Of a stretch of 64,000 nucleotides of DNA, positions 1 to 10,944 are shown piece by piece (position 1 is the first letter of the stretch; every line of letters begins with the position of its first letter). The notes under the pieces are model-generated. The model worked only from the letters and a program-made list of their open reading frames with translations, was not told where the DNA came from and searched no databases. A program made the translations under genes and the position numbers. The stretch is taken from positions 117,097,908 to 117,161,907 of the forward strand of contig OX352763.1 in NCBI GenBank assembly GCA_947095585.1, given 5' to 3'. The DNA is from Nephrocerus scutellatus (Eukaryota; Arthropoda; Insecta; Diptera; Pipunculidae).

Positions 1-328
1 TGCTTTGACCAGGTTTTATTCACTAGCTACCCCTAGCTACTGGTCCTGTTCTAAACGAACGCATCAGATGCTACGGCGCATTCGCACTTCGCATTTACTG
101 ACTACTCCAAACTTCTCCCGTTCAACCGAAGACCCTTCAAGCACTCGGTTCCGTGGCACACGTTCGTTCCGAACCACTCCTAGCCTCTGTTTTGATCACA
201 TTTTACTTCGACCGAGTTTCCCTGGATAATTCCAGCTCACTGTAGCTAAAGTTCCATACGTATTTTGCATGCTAAACTCATTGTATTAAGTATCAAGAAG
301 TATGATAAAAACGAGAGATTATAAATAA

Positions 329-625
329 TACACCGGTTATTTAGCAAATCAAGAAACCAAAAATAAAATGAAACCTGGAAGACTCAATAAGAAAAATTTT
401 CGTTTCATCTCTATGAATAAAAAGTATCGTCTAATAGCGAAAGACCTGCAAAACATTGGTACAGTAGAACAAATTCCTCTTTATGTCAGAGAGATCATCA
501 AGCACGGACCTCTGATTGGTTCAACGTGCATTGTAATATCTCACTATCATCCAAGCGGAGATACACAAACTTCAAATAGCGATATATCTCTCACTAGACA
601 ACTAGCAGAAGCTTGCCAAAAGTAA
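329..625 (+). pseudogene. RadC-like (bacterial JAMM/MPN+ family) fragment
   Basis: The open frame runs from a stop at 326-328 to a stop at 623-625, with an internal ATG at 368. The protein matches the bacterial RadC/YicR core. It has a strand of the type FRFISMNKKYRLIAKDLQ, then GTVEQIPLYVREIIK (the family's GT...hPRExxK block). The metal-site motif follows as ISHYHPSGD (family HNHPSG-D, with both His, Pro, Ser, Gly and Asp kept and the usual Asn changed to Tyr), then SDISLTRQLAEACQ. RadC proteins are about 220 residues; this is only the first two thirds of the JAMM domain, and the C-terminal part ending in the GxxxSFxE-type block is missing. RadC is a bacterial family of unclear biochemical function. 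The wording is closest in my memory to alphaproteobacterial (Rickettsiales) RadC, so a Wolbachia-type donor is inferred, not shown. There is no intron or bacterial neighbour, so a nuclear insertion relic is most likely. Confidence 0.75.
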
Positions 626-1990
626 TACTGCAAACAATCTTTTTAAATTGAAACGAAGAAAGAAGAGGAGAAAGAACCGAAAAGCGTTACCAGAGCAATC
701 TATTATACAGGACATTAAGATAAGGAAGCTATGTGCTTGCGGCAGAAAAGTCAATCAGGTAAGGTGCGGAAGGTAGTTATTACTTGATAGAAAAAAAAAA
801 GTTCCTGTCGGGTTTGTATAGGGCTCTATAACTAAGTTTCTAATAGAATTCCGGTTTATTTTCAATAAAGTTTGTAAAGGAAGCTAGTAATGTCAAAAAC
901 TTTCGGAACTCCTTTATACTCACACATTCATCGGATAACTCATTTTCTGTAGTACCATTAGTGTAAGATTTTCGGTGTACTCGTACACATATACATACAC
1001 ATGTACCAATGTTCCTTGTACGTTAATTCTTGGTTTATTTTGGTATAAACCAAAAGCGAATCTTTCACATGGTATGGTGAGTGGATGATGTTCATACAAA
1101 GGATTTTTTCCTTAGGCCTGGGGTGGAATTTCTCTTTGATTCGAATGTTGTGCGGTAAATGTTTTTGTTAATAGGCGGCAATCGAAAAAAAATGGCTTTA
1201 CGCGGTTTAATCAAAACATTCCCGGAATTTGCACTTTTAAAAAGAAACCAACCAATAGTACAACATTTATTACTGGCTTACCTAGCTGTGGTATTCAGCA
1301 CAAAGTTGAATTGATTACTTTTTTCTTTAGTTCTCAACTTCAACAATGCCAGGATGGCGGAAGGTTTTCCGCTCAGTGTGCTAATAAGTGAACCGACTAT
1401 CTTAAAACATGCCTTGCACAGGGAATAAACTTTAAGTTACAACAGTATCGTCGTTTATTTAAAAGTAATTGAAACAAATTGAAAAAAAAACAACCCATAA
1501 AAATTAAAATTTTTCATCTAAATTCTCTAATCGCAGAAATTGATATGGGAGCCCCTCGATCCTGGGCCATTTTTTTTTATTGTAGAAGAAAATCATCGAA
1601 ACAAACATTTGACATCAGATGTTAAAATTGAAAAAGCTCAGATCATTTTATTCTGAGCAAATAAGAAACACGAACATTTATCTTGAGAACTCTTTGACTG
1701 CTCTGAACTAATTTATGAAAACGCCAAATGACAGAATATTGTGAAAACTTGTTGTTCTATCTGTAATCGACAACAAAAAAAACGACATCAATAAAAATAC
1801 AATTCAGTTTATAATAAAAATGTAAGTTGAAGTAAGCATAAAACATGTATGTCTCGTTTCATTTGCTGGGTTCATTTGTGCGTGCGCTAAGATTTCTCTC
1901 TCTCTCTCCACCACCAACAAAACCATGCAGCGCAACCGACTGCGCAGCACACACCGCACAAAGTCCATAAAGGGCGACGAATATCTGATG
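626..1990. other. AT-rich stretch with no recognised gene
   Basis: There is no long open frame, RNA gene or mobile-element protein that I can support. Only short A/T runs are visible. Confidence 0.5.
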
Positions 1991-1999
1991 CCAGTACAG

Positions 2000-2345
2000 A
2001 TATTTAAAAAATGTATAAGGGCCTTGCGGCCGAACCCGGGACCCGATCACTACCAAATTTTCGAAAAAGTATTGTTTATTGGGTATACACATGTGTGTAA
2101 AATTTGAAGAAAATCGGGTAAATTTTTTAAAATTTTTGTTTGGGAGCCCCGCGACCCCGCAGCCCGAGGGGCCTCAAAATTTAATAGAAAGTGTTGTCTC
2201 CGGAAATACGCATGTGTGCAAAATTTCAATAAAATCGGGCCATGGGAAGTGGGTTAAAAATTGATCGCAAGAATCCACGACAGACGACCGACCGACGACC
2301 GACCGACCGACGACCCACGGGCAAGTGAAGTTAATATAGAGAATT
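2000..2345 (+). repeat. Dispersed ~120 bp repeat family, copy 1 (here called G repeat)
   Basis: The stretch has the recurring order: a GC-rich block (CGGGACCCGATCAC), then ACACATGTGTG with AATTTGAAGAAAATCGGGTAAA, then a second GC-rich block with CCCCGCGACCCC. It ends CACGGGCAAGTGAAGTTAATATAGAGAATTT. The same order and end occur at 48655-49090 and 49970-50240, and reversed at 50330-51380. Near the end is a GACCGACC-type simple run (2279-2316), replaced by ACAAACAAAC in the copy near 49040. No coding capacity is visible. The element class is unknown. Confidence 0.75.
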
Positions 2346-3530
2346 TAAAAAGGGGGAAAAAGTTAGTGTTCTGGACTTCTATTTACTATAGGGTGTGAAA
2401 TTGGAACGTTGGTTTTTGTTCTCGCAAAAGATGTAGAAAACTTTTAACCTTCCAACAGTACTATATAACCTTCTAGTGGTTGCCTCATGATTTTGCAGAT
2501 AACTATAATCTGATGTTGGGTTTCGTATTTATAGTTTAGGAAAACAATACTATTCTAGACGGCCAATTGTCGACATCTTTCGTGTGAAATGTTTTGGCTT
2601 TTGTAAAAAAACGAAAATAGCATTAGAGTCAGTAACTCAAAATTTTCTAAAAATGTATTACCGAGATTTAAAAACTACACCTAAACCTCGAATAAGTATA
2701 TAAAGTACATGTAATCGTTCAATCCCATTATCACAAATTGCACTCCAACAACTTTTCCCCATTACTCTGGGATCGCTTCTGCATATGTAATGCTTCTCTA
2801 AGTATCTATATCATAAATATACACCTCAGCACGAAACTTATGTTGAAAATGGTGGAAATTACAAAAGTATTCGCCTAACAATTAAAGCCAATTATTTCTT
2901 AAGTTTTGCCCTGCAGGCGAAAAGTTGAGCCCAGGAAAGAAAAGACGACGTCGGAAGGCAACGATAAATTCCAAACCATCAGATGAATAATTAATTTCAT
3001 TAATTATGCTAGCTCCTCCAGAGCACCCTCTGTATGGAATCAGTATAAAAGATTGCAAAAGTAACAGTTTGCTTCTTTCTACCCCGCTTTCGTCATTGTT
3101 GTTAAACTTTCTTCGCCACCAGTTACATCTTCTCCTTCTTCAACTGTTTCTTCACTAACAAACTTTTAGGGGAGAATACATGACGAGCACCAACTGATTT
3201 GCTTGCGGATACTGCATTCCAGTACAAGGGGTGCTTGCACAATGATTGTTCCTTAGCAACAGTGACTTTTGTTTTGTACACTTGTTGAGAGCTTTTGACA
3301 AGCTCCATTGTACTGATTCGTCTTATTTCACGTCACTTCATAGTTTGACCCTTTGATGAAAAGAAGCCGTTGTCGAGGTAAAAACATGAAATATTTACTA
3401 AATTAAAAATTACTTTGCAGTATGTTTGCTTGTGTGCGTGTGCCTGCATGATGAATAGATTGTTTTAATTTTTAATTGTACCCTTTCTATTGTGTTATAT
3501 AAAGGTTACGAAATTCAGCCTTTATAGAGT
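2345..3530. other. No recognised gene
   Basis: The sequence is AT-rich and has no protein similarity I can name. Short frames at 3123-3308 have no recognisable motifs. Confidence 0.45.
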
Positions 3531-3604
3531 TCATAATGGATTTTGCAAATAAAAACACAATACAAGTTTTTTTTATTCACAAATCACAACTTCAATTACC
3601 AAAA

Positions 3605-3747
3605 AGCAAAATTTCACAAATTACACTGGTGATTACTTATTATTAATTCAAAACACTAAGTTTTTTTTCAAGTAGATGGATTTTGCAAAAAAGTAAAATT
3701 TCACAAATCACACTGGTGATTATTTATTATTCACTCAAAACACCAAC
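3605..3747 (+). repeat. Imperfect direct repeat, period 86 bp
   Basis: AAAATTTCACAAATTACACT with the following GGTGATTACTTATTATT at about 3607-3660 is repeated at about 3693-3746 with a few substitutions. The flank GGATTTTGCAAA also occurs twice (near 3539 and 3677). Confidence 0.7.
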
Positions 3748-3963
3748 ATTCACTTAGGCGGTAGTACATTTCAAGTAGTCTGGTTGAATTCCAAATAATA
3801 ATTAACTTACTGCGGTAAGACTTTGTGGTATTTATAGAAAATCAACAGTTTCGCGAAGGTTCTGTTCTAGAGAACCATCTAGCAAATACCAGTACATGCT
3901 GGTATCATTCCATATTTGGGTCTCTATCTTTTCTAATTCTAACGTGTTAATTTCGAAAAGAAA

Positions 3964-4285
3964 TATGGGTCGTGAAAGAGCACCAAGCGGAGTCGCTGTG
4001 GTGAAATTGGTGAAGAAAATTTGTGAGAAAGGCTTGATTTTGGATAGCAGAAGTGATCCTTGAGATCGGACTGGTCGCACTCCTGAGAATATTGCGGCTG
4101 TGGTCCTTAGTGTGGGACAGAATCTGTCGATCGCACCTGAGCAGAATCCTGCACAAAGACGTCGGATTATTCGCTTACAAGGTCGCACCTGAGCAGAATG
4201 CTGCACAAAGACACGTCGGATTACTCGCTTACAAGTTCCAGATGACTCAGGAGTTGAAAGGAAATAACCATCCGGTTCGATAACA
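3964..4285 (+). mobile_element. Decayed mariner-like transposase N-terminus
   Basis: The plus-strand reading from 3964 gives a paired-HTH-like stretch ending VVKLVKKICEKGLILD. After one stop it continues GRTPENIAAVVLSVGQN, which resembles the linker R-TxENIAAVxxSVxxxP of mariner-like transposases (compare RFARTTENIAAVSESVAEDP in the complete mariner at 59-60 kb). The reading then runs through a tandem duplication of about 52 bp (4132-4183 and 4184-4237, each starting CGCACCTGAGCAGAAT) and loses coherence. There are no DDE residues and no terminal repeats. The similarity is to the domain boundary only, so the assignment is moderate. Confidence 0.45.
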
Positions 4286-4353
4286 GTTCTTTGCGTGGAC
4301 CATATACCAGCTTAATAATGACATCGATTTTAGTCGGGGGCTATGTAAACAAG

Positions 4354-4386
4354 CAACGGTCTGTCGCGCCGAATATTGTTATTATT
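4354..4386 (+). mobile_element. 3' end of tRNA-derived SINE (family S)
   Basis: CAACGGTCTGTCGCGCCGAA followed by TATTGTTATTATT matches the 3' terminus of the SINE copies at 17900-17986 and 34112-34373, including the ATT-type tail. The copy is truncated to its last ~33 bp. Confidence 0.6.
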
Positions 4387-4564
4387 CCTATGCCAGAAAT
4401 ATATTAGCTTTATTTATATGCTCCATTAGGATATTCCGTTCTGGTAATAGCCAAATTTTTAATAACCACAGCCCTTTAGGAGCCGACTCGTAAAAGGCTA
4501 CTCTGGCACTTCAAAAATGTTAACTGGGGGCTCCTGAATCGATTTTGTAGCGCATTTTATTGGC

Positions 4565-4863
4565 TATTCCAGACATCGTTCAAACAGAGAACAAGTTGTT
4601 TATGTTAATAAGTCCGTTAGAAATACAAAGAACATTACAAAAGGGGTGCCGCAAGGTTCTATATTAGGTCCAGTCGTCTTTAACTTCTGTATAAACGATA
4701 TGTTCCAACTCGATTTAAAAGGGCAGCTTCAGCTGTATGCAGATGATGGAGTATTAAAACAGTGGGCTGTTAATCAAACAATCAAGTTAATCTCTATGAA
4801 GATATGCAACATAACTTAAACATAGTTAATTCTTGGTTTCAGCAAAATAATTTTGATTTTTAA
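4565..4863 (+). mobile_element. Non-LTR retrotransposon RT fragment
   Basis: A frame from 4565 to 4816 reads as the middle of a non-LTR reverse transcriptase. KGVPQGSILGPVVFNFCIND is the conserved GxPQGSxLGP block, and LQLYADDG is the catalytic YADD box. After one frameshift near 4790 the reading continues EDMQHNLNIVNSWFQQNNF, the usual block after the catalytic box. Everything else of the element is gone. The clade is uncertain (CR1/Jockey-like wording). Confidence 0.75.
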
Positions 4864-5470
4864 GATAATTTATATAGAAACTTAAAATTGAAATAAAAAT
4901 GAAAAAAAAAACTTTCACAAGCAATACTACTGAGCCTAATTGTATGCCATGATTTTTAGTAATTTTTTAATTCTATTACAATTCAATACTTAGCTTCAAT
5001 ATAAGTGCGATAAATAATTTATATTTAGACTTTCGTAACAGTGTGTTATCCGTTATCTGTAAATTAAAGAAAACAACTCAAGTATATGAATCAAAGATCC
5101 TTATATTTAATATTAAATCTTTTTCGAAGCCATCGAAAACTTTAAAACAGTTTTGCTTTTTCTCTTCCACTGATTAGTGTTAGTTGCCTTTTGCCTTCTA
5201 CGAGTATTTGCGAGGTTGGTTAACTTCAAAATAACTGAGAAAAATCATCTACAAAAACCCCATTTCCAAAGCACACTTGCAGCGATACAATTTAGTGTGG
5301 TTATCCACGACAGGATAATTTCCTGCTGGGAGAACTTTTCATAAACTCCAAGAGCTAACACCATTAGCATTAAAGGGAACTGCACGTTAAATACGACTTG
5401 TGCGTTGATGTTTGATGTTGTTTGGACTTGAAAGGGATACGGGAATCTCTTTATACGCCGTAGTCATTCT
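4864..5470. other. No recognised gene
   Basis: AT-rich sequence with no supportable feature. Confidence 0.4.
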
Positions 5471-5474
5471 CTCA

Positions 5475-5545
5475 TGGCTCTATAAAGTTCTACCCTCACT
5501 ATGCAGCATATCATAGGCAGCATTAAAGTCTAAAATATGATGCTG
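5475..5545 (-). mobile_element. RTE-type LINE reverse transcriptase scrap
   Basis: The minus strand reads ILDFNAAYDM followed after a frame change by an L-RAMRE-like segment. This matches the FxDFKAAYDSIxRxxLYRAM block of RTE-type LINE RTs. Only about 70 bp can be recognised. Confidence 0.45.
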
Positions 5546-5559
5546 TTGTGAGTTTTATG

Positions 5560-6212
5560 CCTGCCATCATAATGATGTGAAAATCATTCTGCGGGATGTG
5601 AATGCAAAAAAGGTCGGGAGTCAGTATTCCTGCAGTACATTCACACCCGTAGCTTACACGAGAATACAGTGAACAACAAGTCATAGAGATGGCAGCAATA
5701 AGTATTTGGTGGTTGCGAATGGTGCGGGTAAGAATATACACAAAGCCAACTGGGTATGTCCTTGTGGATATACCGCTACCACAACACGAACCTGATGACG
5801 GTACGAACGTTACGAGACTCAGACACTATTGTGTTGGTGTGGTGCTCCTAGAGCGGATTGCATCAAGAAAAAACATTGCATTCTCACATCTGATTCGAGT
5901 TCACACAGCTGCCCTTTGCAATGAAGAGATTCGAACAGTACAGAGATCGAGGACCTCCACAGGAGCGGAAGTTCTACCAAAGAGTCCGCGGCATAACAAA
6001 CACCGCATTACACATACTGCAAAGATAAAAAGGCGTAACGTGATCGCTGACGTCAAATGCATCGTGGAGCGATAGAAAAGCATGAGTTGTCAAATAGCCA
6101 GGTAACTGAGATACTGGAGGCTTCACAATTGATTCATGTCTGAACGATTGCATCCATGTATGCTACCATAGATAAAAGAAGTTCCGCGGAAAAACAGGAA
6201 CAGAGCAAATCA
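5560..6212. other. Unassigned stretch with an unrecognised 128-codon frame
   Basis: A plus-strand frame (5689-6075) is open, but it has no domain, signal peptide or motif I recognise. Given its neighbours it may be decayed transposon sequence. I do not call it a gene. Confidence 0.3.
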
Positions 6213-6360
6213 GGGGTCGAATTGACACATAAGTGACTGAGTAATGTTGGCATGATCACTACGTGAACGAGTGACTAGTAGTGATCATCCCAATTTAAAT
6301 ACTCGATCACTCGTTAACGTATGAATTTCATTCACTCGTTAACTGATGTAATTCAACCCC
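6213..6360. mobile_element. MITE (family M), copy a
   Basis: The copy starts GGGGTCGAATTGACACATAA and ends ACTGATGTAATTCAACCCC, giving terminal inverted repeats of about 13 bp (GGGGTYGAATTAC). Inside are three copies of the 9-mer AACGAGTGA in inverted orientations. The same ends and 9-mers occur at 26197-26357, 34093-34529 and 36685-37060. It is about 148 bp and non-coding. No clear target duplication is seen. Confidence 0.75.
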
Positions 6361-6400
6361 AGGAGAGCACGCATTACACAAATAGTAATGGGTTTTTTTA

Positions 6401-6464
6401 TTAAAGCCTGATAGAAACTTTATAAATGTCTACTCTGGCTATGCTATCATAGGCAGCTTAAAAG
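6401..6464 (-). mobile_element. RTE-type LINE RT scrap
   Basis: The minus strand reads AAYDSIARVDIYKVSIRL just after a stop codon, the FKAAYDSIxRxxLYKAM block of RTE-type RTs. It lies 40 bp from the MITE at 6213-6360. It corresponds to the same block as the scrap at 5475-5545. Confidence 0.5.
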
Positions 6465-6837
6465 ACTATAAACAGATGGTGTAGTGAGACTTAATAATTC
6501 CATCGTTTGCTAAAGGTGAAAGTCTGACCAGTTGTTGATTTGCCATGATTCGGCAGGGACGAATAACGACTCCTGGCCTTTTGGATGGCAAAGGAGAAAA
6601 TCTTATGTTCGGAACTCAACAACGTTATACCACGATATATATTTTGTTATGTATGGGGCAAATGTTGCCTTTTATATAGCCTTCTAGCATCGTTTCTTCT
6701 ATTCATTCTTGTAAAGGTTGTTTTTTATTTTGCTCAGATAGACTCACTGAAGTGTTAACTGTCATACTGCGCTCCATTTTGACATTTATTATGAGTATTC
6801 TCTGGCAAATTATCGTGAATAGACTCACGCTTAATCA

Positions 6838-7078
6838 TCCTGAAGTTCGATCTCTGTTAGGGCCTAGTTTTCATTCTAGAAAGAGTGAGCAGTGGAAGAG
6901 CTGCTGGTTTCGACTGATCCCAGTTTAAATCCCCTTTCTTGGTTTCGAGACTCTGGCGGGCCTTACAGGACTCCATAGGGCAAGATTTCCTTTATTAGGT
7001 GTAGAGACCCTTTGGCTTCAGGACTCTTGCGGGCCTTACAGGACTTCATCCTGAAGTTCGATCTCTTTCATGGCCTAG
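6838..7078 (+). repeat. Paired direct repeats
   Basis: CCTGAAGTTCGATCTCTGTT plus AGGGCCTAGTTTTC near 6840 recurs as CCTGAAGTTCGATCTCTTTC plus ATGGCCTAGTTCTC near 7050. Between them GCGGGCCTTACAGGACT occurs twice, near 6957 and 7033. This is a decayed local duplication with no coding content. Confidence 0.6.
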
Positions 7079-7099
7079 TTCTCCATTTAGTAGAGGAAA

Positions 7100-8880
7100 A
7101 AACTTTTTTTTGTTAAAAAACTTGGTTTAAAAAAACGCGTCACACACGCGACTGGTATAAGCCGCGATATATACGAGCTCCTACCAAAAACTGTCCACTA
7201 CTATAGACACACGACCTAATGTATTCTGCTATGCGAATGATTACACACACCCGTGTATGTATATTTAGTTGTAATTCAGTCTAAAAAATAATTTATCATA
7301 GAAGCCTAATAGTATACAACGTTAAATGTAGGTCTTTCATTCATAAGCGATAGGTCATTCTGTAATAAGCGTCTTCTGAAATAGACTTAAAAGATCACAT
7401 TTTACTTTGCAAATAGCCACATACTTTGCAAACGTTTAGGCTTAAAAAAAATCGATATCGATGCATACATAGATTGAGTATTTTTTCAGTTTTCTCAAGG
7501 GGTAGTAACCCCTATGAATGAAAAAATTAAGCCATCGCAAGCCAAGCGCTAACCAATTGTTTAAAAATAAGTCCCATCAAATGTTGACTGGTAGAAGCCA
7601 AGATATACGAAACGACAAACGTACGAACGTTACAAACGTACACACGTTCGGTGAAAAATGTCCTCTGAATATAAGTTTCTCCCTTTGCGCTCGCAATAAT
7701 AAAGACTCATACATTTGATTTATAAGACCCCAACCGAAGACAAACTCTTGCCGGCTAACTTCATCCCGGCAAACACGGTTACACTTTATTGTAAACATCT
7801 CTTGAAAAATCTTATTATGTAGAACAGATACTTTGTTAAGAATTTAAAACTAATTTGTTTCTCCGCAAGAGATCTCAAAATTCCATCGTCCATCGTCATT
7901 TCTATAACTTTTCAGCACACCTTGGAATCCTGGCTATTGCTGCTCTGTTGTGTAAAAACCCCAACAATAATTGAAAAAGTTTTTCATCTTCCATTGTTTA
8001 TGGATATGCCCAATGATTGGACTGGATGAAAAAGTTCACAGATATCCCTTAATCTTTGTGTCATGCAATACTATACATACTGTAAGACAATGCTGTCATA
8101 ATATGAAACAGAAGGGAATCATCTGTTTTTCTTATTTCAAATAACGTTTTCTTATTTTGAATAAATCTGGTATTAATATCTGTCAATGTTTTCCAAATTG
8201 AAATTTTTATTTTGTACTCACTGTTACCAAAATTCTCCATATTGTTGTTGATTTATGTCGAACTATGGATGCATTTTTCTGCAAATTGCTTTGCATTTTT
8301 CTTTTTCTATCATGTACGGCTCACTTGAAATGTTAAGTGTACTGACCTGACTAACCACATTCGACCCAATCGCATACTTGCATTTGATTTCCAATAAGGA
8401 TTGTGGTGCCGAATGTGCGGTTATCTCACACAGATTCCATCACAATACGGGGGGACAAACCTAATGGAGTAGACATTGTCATGCTAACCATATTGAAGTA
8501 GATTCTAAGGAGTGCATACCAGTCTTAAGTATAGCTGTTGGTAGACGTACATGAATTTGCTCTTTACTCGAAGTGGTAGTTGGTTTTTCTTGCTGGTTGT
8601 GTTTCGAATGGTCAGCTTTGGCTTTTGTTCTCTGTTTGTTGGTGTTTGTGTACTATATTGTCAAACACTTAAGACAAGTAATAACTTTTCTGTTTTTGAT
8701 TTAGTAATATGTATGGGATAAGTACCTATCCATGAGAAGAAAATGAATATCTTCTAATTAATCGAACTTCCTTGCCAAGCTAGGTCAAGTAAAGCGATAA
8801 AACATAAAAGTGCGTATACGTAACTTTTGCAGGAATTATGATTGCTTCTGGAGCAGTCAAAATTTCGGTTCTTCTTGCGA
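7100..8880. other. No recognised gene
   Basis: Short frames near 7518-7798 have no motifs. The stretch is AT-rich with no element signature that I can name. Confidence 0.4.
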
Positions 8881-8899
8881 TGTAAGCGAGGTTCAAGTT

Positions 8900-10195
8900 A
8901 CATGTATTTCAATGTAACTCGCTAATAATTGGTCGTACAAAATGATACCTAATATCAACATGTTGTGTCGTTGCACGATGCACGGGGTTTGTTGCAAGTT
9001 GCTGCGCACTTAAGTTGTTGCCGTACACAACCGTTGGAGTGTCCCGCTCGCCGCAGCCAATTTTATTTAGGAGTATTGCCTCTTTGCACGCAGTTGATAA
9101 CGCCATGTACTCAGCCTCGGTGCCACTGAGTGCTAAGCTGCGCTGCTTTTCCGATTTCCAAGATATCGGACCAACAGCTATGAAGTACACGTAGACAGTA
9201 TACGATTTGCGATCGACCTTGTCGCTGCCCTTATCGGCGTCGACGTAACCTGTTAATGCCCCCCATTACTTTTTGTACCTTTTGCCAGTTTGCCGCTTCA
9301 CTGGGATCTTGTAGTCCACGAACTTGAACCATGAACTGTTCTTGCTGGTGGAGTAGAACGTTTCAAGGCAGGTTAAGCTGCAAAAGGATGTTCGCAGCTT
9401 CTTTCTTCTTCCTTCTTTTCATGTTCACCGTAGATGCCAAGTACCTCAGAATGTGCTTCACGCCCGCAAGGTGCTCTTTGTGTTCCGCTGCGCCAATTTA
9501 GCAACTGAATGCAAAATGTCTGGTCTGGTTGTTAGTGTTGGCCACATCAGCTTGCCAATTGCTGATTGATAGAACGTCGCATCTATCTTCTGACACTGCT
9601 TGCTGTCACACGCCACCTGAATCCAAAGGCGTAGCCGCTGGTCTGCAATGTTCGCTGCCTTGCCGTCGCAAAAGCTCTCTTATGTATTGCGATTGGCCCA
9701 AGTGATTTCGCCAAATTCACCATCACGTTGAATCTCCATGCCAGGAAACAGCTTCAACGGACCCTTGTCATCACACTCGAACGATTGCGAAATAGCTGTT
9801 TTTGATGTTGACTCGTTTGTCTCGTTTCGATTGAAATGCTATAAGGAGAACATCAACGTAAACCAGGATTAGTGATAGCTTACCTATTTCACGATACTTG
9901 TACATGGAGGGCTCGTTGTCACAGGGAATGAAACCAATTTCTCGCAAAACACCATCAAGCATAGAGTTTCACTCCCTTCCTGATTGTATTAATCCGTATA
10001 GAGCCTTCTTAAATAGTAAGACCTTGCCTGGTTGACGGCTATCTGTGAACACTGTTGGTTGCTGCATGTTAACCGTGTCTGATTGTTCGATGTTGAGGTA
10101 TGTCGTGCATATGTCCATTTGATGCAGATGTAATTTTAGCTCTGCACCCAAGGCCACTATCAAACGTATGCTCTCCAGTCGGCATACAGGTGAGC
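8900..10195 (-). pseudogene. Ty1/copia-type pol relic (RT and RNase H)
   Basis: Reading the minus strand from 10195 down, the copia RT start is seen as RLESIRLIVALGAEL, then MDICTTYLNIE and LFKKALYGLIQSGRE. A frame break follows near 9965, then LILVYVDVLLIA (catalytic YVDDLLI with the second Asp changed to Val) and further down DATFYQSAIGKLMW and TRPDILHSVAKL. The C-terminal RNase H follows at 9190-8909 with AISWKSEKQ-type wording (ISWKSEKQRSLALSGTEAEY), KEAILLNKI and HVDIRYHFVR. Frameshifts and stops separate these blocks, so it is dead. A ~160 bp segment at 9256-9422 is an inverted copy of the sequence at 10465-10625. Confidence 0.88.
9256..9422 (-). repeat. Inverted repeat arm 1 in the copia relic
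   Basis: The reverse complement of this segment (AAGCTGCGAACATCCTTTTG, then TGCCTTGAAACGTTCTAC, GCAAGAACAGTTCATGGTTC, and AAACTGGCAAAAGGTACAAA) matches 10465-10625 with few differences. Arm 2 leads into the copia integrase; arm 1 lies between the copia RT and RNase H on the other strand. Confidence 0.85.
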
Positions 10196-10197
10196 AA

Positions 10198-10470
10198 TAA
10201 TTTACCCCATACTGCCATACCACCATCAGACGACGAAAATGGAGCTGGATTGGCCACACTTTGAGAAAGCCAGCGGACGATATTACGAAACTAGCGCTCG
10301 ACTGGAATCCACAAGGAAGCCGCCGAGTTGGCCGACCTAGCAAGACATGGAAAAGGACACTAAAATAGGAAGCAAGATCCCAGGGGACTATCTTTAAACC
10401 TCAGACGATAAATCGAGTTCTTTGGTGGGCGTTTGTAGAAGCCCTATGCTCCCCCGCGGATTAAGGGAAA
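10198..10470 (+). mobile_element. 3' end of a LINE (family A) between the copia halves
   Basis: The plus strand reads IRRRKWSWIGHTLRKPADD, then LALDWNPQGSRRVGRPSKTW, and after stops RVLWWAFVEALCSPAD. These are the last blocks of the LINE family whose other copy lies at 12180-13935 on the minus strand. The copy starts abruptly inside the element (5' truncated) and ends in an A/G-rich run at 10455-10485. It explains why an apparent minus-strand frame across 9969-10343 is chimeric. Confidence 0.75.
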
Positions 10471-10485
10471 GAAAGGAGGAAGGAA

Positions 10486-10940
10486 AGAAGCTGCGAACAT
10501 CCTTTTGCAGCTAAACCTGCCTTGAAACGTTCTACCCCACCAGCAAGAACAGTTCGTGGTTCAAGTTCGTGGAGTACAAGATCCCAGTGGAGCGTCAAAC
10601 TGACAAAAAGTACAAAAAGTACTGGCGAGTACGTGAACGAAACCTTCTATGATTTTTTCAAGAAGAATGGCATTACAAGACAGTTGACGGTGGCATACAC
10701 GCCGCCGCCGCAACAAAACGGCGTAGCAGAGCTACCCTATCGGACTTTGGTTGAGTTGTCAAGATGTTTGTTGGTGCAGTCAGGATTATGCGAGGCTTTG
10801 TGGGCTGAGGCTGTTTATACAGCTGTATATTTGCGCAATCGCTCGTCTACAAGTGCGCTGACCAAAATGACACCAATGGAAGCGTGGACTGGTAAGAAGC
10901 CATCTATCAGTCACCTAAAAGTTGTTGGTTCCATTTAAGT
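10486..10940 (+). pseudogene. Ty1/copia-type integrase fragment
   Basis: The plus strand reads FKFVEYKIPVERQTDKK, then after a frame change GEYVNETFYDFFKKNGITRQ. It continues TVAYTPPPQQNGVAELPYRT, LWAEAVYTAVYLRNR, TPMEAWTGKKPSISHLKVVG. These are the second Asp-side region and the catalytic-Glu region (QNGVAE) of the copia integrase core. It faces away from the RT and RNase H at 8900-10195, so the element is rearranged. The first 140 bp form arm 2 of the inverted repeat. Confidence 0.9.
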
Positions 10941-10944
10941 GGCG

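Noticed and set aside
5689..6075. 128-codon plus-strand frame as a gene
   Set aside because: No recognisable motif. It lies between two RTE scraps and a MITE, so it is more likely decayed element sequence.
9969..10343. 124-codon minus-strand frame read as one copia protein
   Set aside because: Only the part below about 10195 is copia RT. The rest is antisense to a LINE 3' end.
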